The translations under genes were made by a program, and so were the position numbers. Below are positions 30,950 to 35,793 of a DNA stretch of 35,793 nucleotides, piece after piece. Each line of letters opens with the position of its first letter. The first letter of the stretch is position 1. Source of the stretch: a virus; the IMG/VR virus record IMGVR_UViG_3300035126_001490, positions 1 to 35,793 of that record. One strand, 5' to 3'. Below the pieces are notes generated by a model, which was given only the letters and a program-made list of their open reading frames with translations, made no database searches and was not told the DNA's origin.

Positions 30950-31872
30950 ATCCATTCTCCTTCTTGAGGATTCCATTCCCCGATAACGCTACGGCCTTTT
31001 GAAGTATACAATCTCAGGACATGCGGCACAGTCGAATCAAAGTCTTTGAAGCAGGCTTTTGCTTCAATCTCAATCCTTGAGTCTAACGCCACAACGCCAG
31101 TGCTTGGTGGGGCGTTTACAGTCAGGCGCTTACTTTTAGGATCCATGACGACCTCAGGGATAGCAAGCGGAGAAAAGTCTGACGAAAATCGTGTGTAGAG
31201 TCCGGTTACCGTGATGTCGTCCTCTTCACTCAGGACGTACCCGTCCAAGACGCACACATCTACATTACTTAGGTTTACATAATCTTTTAGTTGAAGCGAG
31301 ATGATTCCATTAGCTGGGGTCGCCTCAAGCCGGGAGATAGGCTGCCCGCAGCCCCCTAGGGTTACCTGAACGGGGTCTTTAGAGGCTACTGGCACCTCTA
31401 GAACGGCGCTTGGCCTGTCTTCCACTGTCTGTAAATAGTCAGCAAAGTAGGTGTCTCCCTCTTCTGCCCTAAACGCAATTAGACCTCGTAGCCCGTAGAT
31501 AACAGTGCTCCCTTTGATGGACCTAGGAAAGTCGGGCGTCATCGTTATGCCAAACAAGCACCGCCTATTCTGCATACGGTAGCTTAATGTGACTAGCTCG
31601 TTCTCCGCATATGTGAACGTCTCATCCACAGCGCATCCAGTGCTGACTACCCTCATCTGCCCCTTGTAGACACCCTGAACGGAGAACTTAATTTCCCCGC
31701 CGTAGGGGGCGTAGCACACACCTAGGCCGAAGTACCTCTCTCCGCAAGCCAGCATTTCTGCTGTCATGTAGTTGGCATCGATAGCTGATTTAGACTGATC
31801 TTCTTTTATTCTTCCGGTACAGCAGGCGGTTGCTAATACGAGCAGTACACAGCCCAGGAGGGACTTGCGCAT
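30937..31872 (-). CDS. putative phage-encoded lipoprotein
   Basis: The 311-residue protein starts MRKSLLGCVLLVLATACCTG: a basic n-region, a hydrophobic core and a lipobox-like LATAC, so it is probably exported and lipid-anchored at the first Cys of the CC pair. The body is beta-rich. A segment near residue 205 (VDVCVLDGYVLSEEDDITVT) echoes the carboxypeptidase-regulatory-like starts of the genes at 25770 and 29492. ATG 31872 has GGAG nine bases upstream. A terminator lies between it and the upstream small gene. Phage lipoproteins often block superinfection, but that role is inference. Confidence 0.7.
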   Translation of the reverse strand: MRKSLLGCVLLVLATACCTGRIKEDQSKSAIDANYMTAEMLACGERYFGLGVCYAPYGGEIKFSVQGVYKGQMRVVSTGCAVDETFTYAENELVTLSYRMQNRRCLFGITMTPDFPRSIKGSTVIYGLRGLIAFRAEEGDTYFADYLQTVEDRPSAVLEVPVASKDPVQVTLGGCGQPISRLEATPANGIISLQLKDYVNLSNVDVCVLDGYVLSEEDDITVTGLYTRFSSDFSPLAIPEVVMDPKSKRLTVNAPPSTGVVALDSRIEIEAKACFKDFDSTVPHVLRLYTSKGRSVIGEWNPQEGEWIWMN

Positions 31873-31893
31873 TAGTGTGTCTCCAGTGGTTTG

Positions 31894-31917
31894 AAAAGGG
31901 GGCCAATGCTGGCCCCC
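31894..31917 (-). terminator. minus-strand intrinsic terminator
   Basis: On the minus strand GGGGGCCA pairs perfectly with TGGCCCCC around GCAT, followed by TTTTC. It lies just after the 73-residue gene and 22 bases before the lipoprotein start, so it may reduce expression of the downstream genes relative to the upstream ones. Confidence 0.78.
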
Positions 31918-31927
31918 TCCCTATAGC

Positions 31928-32149
31928 TTACTCTTTTCGTTGTATCACAGAAAATGACATGAGCGCTTTCAAAAGAGCGCCTACAACTGGCATTGCTTCA
32001 AGCTTAGCAAGCATCGCATCGTCTTCTAACGACGGAGTGAGCTTTACGTAGACAGTAGCCACAACCACCAATGATCCCAGCACGAGTAGGACAATGTGTG
32101 CGATCGGATGAATAGAGTTAACCCAAGCCAACACGAGTGACATATCCAT
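31928..32149 (-). CDS. small membrane protein, holin candidate
   Basis: The 73-residue product has a strong ribosome site (AAGGAGG) before ATG 32149. One clear transmembrane helix is at about 17-37 (AHIVLLVLGSLVVVATVYVKL), a short amphipathic second hydrophobic stretch follows (MPVVGALLKALMSF), and a charged end (QRKE) closes it. Size and layout suit a holin or a small host-membrane protein. No endolysin is seen near, so the holin call is only a candidate. Confidence 0.6.
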   Translation of the reverse strand: MDMSLVLAWVNSIHPIAHIVLLVLGSLVVVATVYVKLTPSLEDDAMLAKLEAMPVVGALLKALMSFSVIQRKE

Positions 32150-32221
32150 AGATACCTCCTTACGGTATGCCTATAGGTTACACTGGGGTAGTCTAAATAC
32201 AAACTGCGGTAGGAATTTGAA

Positions 32222-32851
32222 TTACTTACGGTTTTGGTAAGCTATCTCTGAGCCCAGGTCGTGGGCGAAGTGCTTGAGCTCATCTAGTTTCTTAGGCTTA
32301 TCTATAGGACTTAACCAAGTCAGAAACAGAACTCCGTACATCTTACCGTACTGGTTTCTGACAGCCGTCATAGCAACGGTGTGACATCCGGTAGCGCGCA
32401 GTGAGTCCTTCATCGCAAACTCATCCGGCAAATCCTCGACTGAGCTAAACATTATATTCTCAGCCTCTTTAATCCTATCCAGACAGTGAAGCATCACACT
32501 TACCGGGATATTTAGATAAGGATTACCGTTACTTACAGGAGAGCTAACTCCGCGTTTGAGCGCGAAGTGCGTTATAGAAAGTTTCTGAACGCTCTCTCCA
32601 GATAGGAAGTAGTCGCCATTGTGAAACTGAAATAGCTTAACCCGATCGCAGTCAAACACACCCCTACACTCGTACAGGAGAGCCTGCAGGCGAAGGTTAC
32701 GGTTAATGACATTCTCAACACTAAAGAACGCTTTAGCTTCAATTTTCTTTTTGGCTGCGGACAGTATGTAGATGCCCGCCGCCATTAAAATGGCGCCCAG
32801 CACACCCCCAGCCTCGGTGGCTAGGCTTGTGATGTTAAATAAAGACTCCAT
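32222..32851 (-). CDS. membrane-anchored protein with a GAF-like domain
   Basis: The start is ATG 32851 (MESLFNITSLATEAGG); a TTG six bases earlier is possible. A transmembrane helix lies at about 16-34 (GVLGAILMAAGIYILSAA), then a linker helix, then a soluble domain with DRVKLFQFHNGDYFLSG and YGKMYGVLFLTWLSP. That layout recalls GAF-like sensory domains that I associate with phage and bacterial membrane proteins. No histidine kinase or cyclase part is present. Role unknown. Moderate confidence in the domain, low in any function. Confidence 0.6.
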   Translation of the reverse strand: MESLFNITSLATEAGGVLGAILMAAGIYILSAAKKKIEAKAFFSVENVINRNLRLQALLYECRGVFDCDRVKLFQFHNGDYFLSGESVQKLSITHFALKRGVSSPVSNGNPYLNIPVSVMLHCLDRIKEAENIMFSSVEDLPDEFAMKDSLRATGCHTVAMTAVRNQYGKMYGVLFLTWLSPIDKPKKLDELKHFAHDLGSEIAYQNRK

Positions 32852-32918
32852 AAACAAACACCCGCCTTAACTTGTAGTTTACACAAGCAAGCAAGCAACC
32901 TCTAGACTAGGTAGGAAT

Positions 32919-33692
32919 TTAAGGTTTGGGCTGGATCGTATCCGCTATCCATTGGAAGACCTGACTGACTTTAGAGTAAACTCCAAATCGTTGAGGCCTT
33001 GCACATCCGTAGCCCCAGCTAACAACACCTACTAAGAGGGGAGTCCCATCCTCCATTTGGACTAGAAGGGGGCCGCCGCTGTCTCCCTGACACGAGTCTT
33101 TCCCGCCCTCGTCGAGTCCCGCACAAATCATGGTGTCCGTAATATCCCCTGGATATGCGGCCTGGCATTTTTCATCGGACTGGATAGGGACCTCTACTTT
33201 CATTAGGACCGGCGCAGCTCCGCCGCCCTCGTATAGTGATCCCCAGCCAGCAGTAATCGCCGCGAGGTCATCCAAAGGATCAAGAACTCCTCCGTCTCCG
33301 TTTAGCTGGATCGGGCTAAACCTAGAGGAGCCTTCGAGCTCGATCAGAGCGTAATCGTGATCGAACTGATTGCGAGACTCATAACTTGGGTGCTTAATCA
33401 CTTGCTTGATCTTAAACATCTCAGGCGGAGCTTCGCGAAGTCTGTGATGGCCGAGTGCGACAACCCCGCTAGCCTGGAGTCCTGGAAGGATACAGTGGGC
33501 GGCCGTTAAAACCCAGTTAGGGGCGATAAGCGACCCGCCACAAAAATGACTGCCTGTAGGAGAGCGTCTGAGAGAAGTCATGAACGGAAACTCGCCGGGA
33601 GTGGCCTCCACTCCTCCTACAATAAGAGGCTGCGGGGCCCAGGCAGTTGTAGTGGCTAATAGAAGCAGGATTGCAGATAACCGTGAAACCAT
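32919..33692 (-). CDS. secreted trypsin-like serine protease (S1A)
   Basis: The start is ATG 33692, since GGAGG lies five bases upstream; an earlier ATG at 33704 lacks this. The 257-residue protein has a signal peptide (MVSRLSAILLLLATTTAWA), then a short propiece and the mature S1 start IVGGVEATPGEFPF. The catalytic triad is His66 (TAAHC), Asp113 (DHDYALI) and Ser205 (GDSGGP). Asp199, six residues before Ser, gives trypsin specificity for Lys/Arg. Three canonical disulfide pairs can be drawn (Cys51-67, 176-190, 201-230). Activation would need cleavage after Leu, not Lys/Arg, so it would not activate itself. A near-consensus promoter element lies upstream. An intact secreted trypsin is unusual in a phage. 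Confidence 0.92.
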   Translation of the reverse strand: MVSRLSAILLLLATTTAWAPQPLIVGGVEATPGEFPFMTSLRRSPTGSHFCGGSLIAPNWVLTAAHCILPGLQASGVVALGHHRLREAPPEMFKIKQVIKHPSYESRNQFDHDYALIELEGSSRFSPIQLNGDGGVLDPLDDLAAITAGWGSLYEGGGAAPVLMKVEVPIQSDEKCQAAYPGDITDTMICAGLDEGGKDSCQGDSGGPLLVQMEDGTPLLVGVVSWGYGCARPQRFGVYSKVSQVFQWIADTIQPKP

Positions 33693-33729
33693 ACCGCCCT
33701 CCATGGCGAAATGATCGAGCAGGTTGGAC

Positions 33730-33739
33730 TACTTATACT
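33730..33739 (-). promoter_or_regulatory. near-consensus promoter element on the minus strand
   Basis: The minus strand reads AGTATAAGTA, one base from the consensus, ending 37 bases before the protease ATG, the same spacing as the plus-strand copies. It is the only close minus-strand match noticed in the window. Confidence 0.6.
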
Positions 33740-33816
33740 CAGTATGACAGGGTGAATTACCTTTATCTAGTGACAGTCCCCGAAGTTCCGCCTAAAACTG
33801 ACATAGGAGACACAAT

Positions 33817-34374
33817 ATGAGTTACCTACACCACAAGCCTGTACCGAAGATCGTCCGCCCCCTCAAAGAGGAATGGTTCTTAGATATTCAGACGCACATT
33901 CGCGAGCTGCGTAGGGTATTCGACTGGCCCGGCGTTGCCTACCACGATAAGAGCTCCGATCCTCACGATGTCTTTAATAGATGGGTATGGTACAACCTGC
34001 CGCTACTTGTACGGTACCACCACGATCCGCAGTTCATTGCGTACGTATCCGATCTAGCTGGAAGACCTGTTAAGCCTACCTACGTATTCACTTCTATGTA
34101 CGGCGCAGACGGGATCTGCCCTCTACACGTCGACCGACCCCAGTGCCAGTTTTCAGTCGACATGCTTGTCGCGTCGAACCACAAAGACAAGCCATGGCCG
34201 ATATATGTCGAAGATGAGCCTTACATTCTGGAGCGGCCCGGAGATGCCGTCTTCTACTCCGGCACGGGCCAGAAGCACTACCGCAACCCCATGAAAGAAG
34301 AGTCGGATGCAACTAAAGTTGACCTCGTATTCTTTCACTTCGCCCCTATTGAGTGGCAAGGGGAGCTTAAGTAA
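33817..34374 (+). CDS. 2-oxoglutarate/Fe(II)-dependent oxygenase-like protein 1
   Basis: The 185-residue protein has the double-stranded beta-helix landmarks of 2OG-Fe(II) oxygenases. The iron ligands are H104-x-D106 (CPLHVDRP) and distal His154 (GTGQKHYRNP), with a nearby Arg156 and the turn ERPGDAVFYSG before it. Substrate is unknown; aspartyl/asparaginyl or prolyl hydroxylation of a protein is typical for this size. ATG 33817 has AGGAG upstream, and its stop overlaps the next gene's start by one base (TAATG). No exact promoter element is seen before it. Confidence 0.75.
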   Translation: MSYLHHKPVPKIVRPLKEEWFLDIQTHIRELRRVFDWPGVAYHDKSSDPHDVFNRWVWYNLPLLVRYHHDPQFIAYVSDLAGRPVKPTYVFTSMYGADGICPLHVDRPQCQFSVDMLVASNHKDKPWPIYVEDEPYILERPGDAVFYSGTGQKHYRNPMKEESDATKVDLVFFHFAPIEWQGELK

Positions 34375-34985
34375 TGAAAAACAATTTCGTAATATTCCCT
34401 CAGACTTTCGAAGGGTATACGAAAGTGTGTCACTACAGCAGAGCGTCCTCTACGCCTGAGTACTTTTTTACGGAGGATGAATGTGATCGTATTGTCGGCC
34501 TCTGGAACGAAGACTCTAAGTCTGAGGCGGCAGTTTCACCCGACGGCTCTAAAGGGTCCGTTAACAAGGAAACTCGAAGGGCGGATGTAAACTGGCTTGG
34601 TTATTCACCAGAAACAGCGTGGATTTATGAAAAGCTCTATAGAGTGGTAGAAGACGCCAATAAGTTCAGGTTCAGGTTCGATCTGGCAGGGTTCTTTGAA
34701 GATCTTCAGTTAACTAGGTACAAAGACGATGGAGGCCATTATACCTGGCACGAGGACAGTGGATCTGGCATGTTCTCGATTAGAAAACTAAGCGTGGTCG
34801 TGCAGCTCTCCTCCCCCGAAGATTATGAGGGAGGCGAGCTGGAAGTACATGGTCATGGCCCGTGCTTGAAGGAGCGTGGTGCTGTATTTGTGTTTCCTTC
34901 TTTTGTAACCCACAGGGTTACTCCTACTACTAAAGGCATCAGACACTCCCTCGTGGCGTGGGTATCAGGCCCGGCCTTTAGATAA
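34374..34985 (+). CDS. 2-oxoglutarate/Fe(II)-dependent oxygenase 2 (prolyl-hydroxylase-like)
   Basis: The 203-residue protein matches the P4Hc/PKHD pattern: H126-x-D128 in YTWHEDSGSG, then RKLSVVVQLS and YEGGELEVHG. RGAVFVFPSFVTHRVTP follows with distal His180, and finally Arg190 (GIRHSLVAW) for the 2OG carboxylate. All ligand positions are present, so it is probably active. It is translationally coupled to the first oxygenase. It converges with the glycine-rich fibre gene, the two stop codons lying side by side at 34983-34988. Modification of that fibre or of a host protein are both possible. Confidence 0.88.
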   Translation: MKNNFVIFPQTFEGYTKVCHYSRASSTPEYFFTEDECDRIVGLWNEDSKSEAAVSPDGSKGSVNKETRRADVNWLGYSPETAWIYEKLYRVVEDANKFRFRFDLAGFFEDLQLTRYKDDGGHYTWHEDSGSGMFSIRKLSVVVQLSSPEDYEGGELEVHGHGPCLKERGAVFVFPSFVTHRVTPTTKGIRHSLVAWVSGPAFR

Positions 34986-35793
34986 CTATATTCTAGTTTT
35001 GTAGCCCGTGCCTGGTATAGGTCCTGACGGGGTGTATGCCGGAGCGCTGCCATCTGCTGTCTGCGAGGCGTAGTTAGACCCTGAAGTGATGAATCTTACA
35101 TGGGCGCGGCCACCGCTGCCGGTTCCCCCATAGCCTTCTCCCACTCCCGGGGCTGTCTGCCCTCCTATACCTGTCTGTCCTCCACCGCCACCAGCCGGGG
35201 CATTTCCTCCTACGTTAGCGCTTGCACCATTCCCACCAGTTCCTCCACCGGCGCCCGCACTGTTTAAAGTGCCTACGGAATATTCGCTTGCTATTACATA
35301 GATATACCCGCCGGCGCCACCGCCGCCGCCACCTCCGCCGCCACCTCCGCCGCCACCGCCACCGCCGCCGCCGCCATAAACATAAGTCCAAGGGGCGGGA
35401 GCTGCTGTGTTAGCGCCTCCTCCGTTGCCGCCAGCCCCAGCCTGACCCCCTGCACCTCCAGGACTCCCTCCATTGGCGTAGCTTGTTATGTAACCGAGGT
35501 TTATTTTATTGCATATCAGCAAGGCGGAGCCTCCTCCGTTTCCGCCACTACCGCCGCCAGTGCTTGCATTTCCTCCACCGCCAGCGTACCCGTACTGCGC
35601 TTTTAAGTAGTATGTAGAACTTGTAGGGTAAGGAGGCGAGTTATCTATGATGCCCCCACCCCCGCCGGGCGAAAATCCCGAGGGCCTTGCATTGTAACCC
35701 CCACCCGCGCCCCCGCCACCACCGCCACCACCGCTGCACCCAGCGGCTCCCCAGCCACCTGGAGGGTACGCGGAGGCGAAACCCCAAGAAATA
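34986..35793 (-). CDS. glycine-rich fibre-like protein (5' end beyond the window)
   Basis: The minus frame is open from the right edge to TAG at 34986-34988, at least 268 residues. It is dominated by glycine, including an uninterrupted run of more than ten Gly (about 35317-35370) and many GGxGG stretches. Short normal segments lie between (AQYGYAGGG; GGYIYVIASEYSVGT) and a non-repetitive end (YTPSGPIPGTGYKTRI). Polyglycine regions of this kind occur in phage tail-fibre tips and adhesins. An internal TTG at 35522 is not a plausible start because the glycine-rich reading continues upstream. The N-terminal attachment part is outside the window. Confidence 0.78.
   Translation of the reverse strand, partial: ISWGFASAYPPGGWGAAGCSGGGGGGGGAGGGYNARPSGFSPGGGGGIIDNSPPYPTSSTYYLKAQYGYAGGGGNASTGGGSGGNGGGSALLICNKINLGYITSYANGGSPGGAGGQAGAGGNGGGANTAAPAPWTYVYGGGGGGGGGGGGGGGGGGGGAGGYIYVIASEYSVGTLNSAGAGGGTGGNGASANVGGNAPAGGGGGQTGIGGQTAPGVGEGYGGTGSGGRAHVRFITSGSNYASQTADGSAPAYTPSGPIPGTGYKTRI

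Overview
The window looks like part of a large tailed-phage (Caudoviricetes) genome. The supporting genes are a large terminase (TerL), a portal protein, a contractile-tail baseplate spike, small virion-like proteins and a phage-type SSB. No host housekeeping genes, tRNA or rRNA are visible. The spike protein suggests a myovirus-like particle. The host cannot be named from the sequence. No major capsid protein, DNA polymerase or endolysin is recognisable here, so the genome extends well beyond the window.

Layout. Positions 1-2948 hold small plus-strand genes in short units closed by strong intrinsic terminators. One of them (924-1460) carries a helix-hairpin-helix segment resembling the C-terminal domain of RNA polymerase alpha. 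Positions 3227-6223 (minus) encode TerL, interrupted exactly in the Walker A motif by a 413-residue LAGLIDADG intein. Positions 6224-6823 are a non-coding region with repeated TGTAACC/GGTTACA elements. Positions 7409-13302 (minus) carry virion and baseplate genes, including a spike protein and an extraordinary Ile/Pro/Leu repeat protein. A plus-strand island at 13420-15205 holds three small genes, ssb and a structured non-coding unit. Positions 15203-21810 (minus) encode a single 2028-residue polypeptide joining the beta and beta-prime parts of a multisubunit-type RNA polymerase, coupled to a small virion-like gene. Positions 22462-28805 (minus) are a translationally coupled run of small proteins, the portal and head or tail-associated proteins. 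Positions 29492-33692 (minus) hold putative adhesin or decoration proteins, small membrane proteins, a lipoprotein and a secreted trypsin. The window ends with two plus-strand 2-oxoglutarate/Fe(II) oxygenases facing a glycine-rich, fibre-like gene that runs off the right edge.

How it may fit together. The ten-base element GGTATAAGTA occurs exactly six times on the plus strand, always outside genes, and once with one mismatch on the minus strand. Where a gene follows, the start codon lies 37-62 bases downstream, often after a 5' stem-loop. Intrinsic terminators close most of these units. Because the same genome encodes its own beta/beta-prime polymerase and an alpha-CTD-like protein, I infer a phage-specific transcription system with its own promoter class. 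Two of the units carry no convincing gene and share a longer start (GGTATAAGTAAAGTA). I interpret them as non-coding RNAs; one contains an extended hairpin of about 60 bases.

A second theme is a recurring N-terminal peptide of the form M-(G)-F-x-x-G-F-x-K-x-A on five otherwise unlike small proteins, which could be a targeting or maturation signal for the particle. The polymerase, promoter, non-coding RNA and tag observations are the best candidates for undescribed biology. Family assignments rest on motifs read by eye, with no database search.
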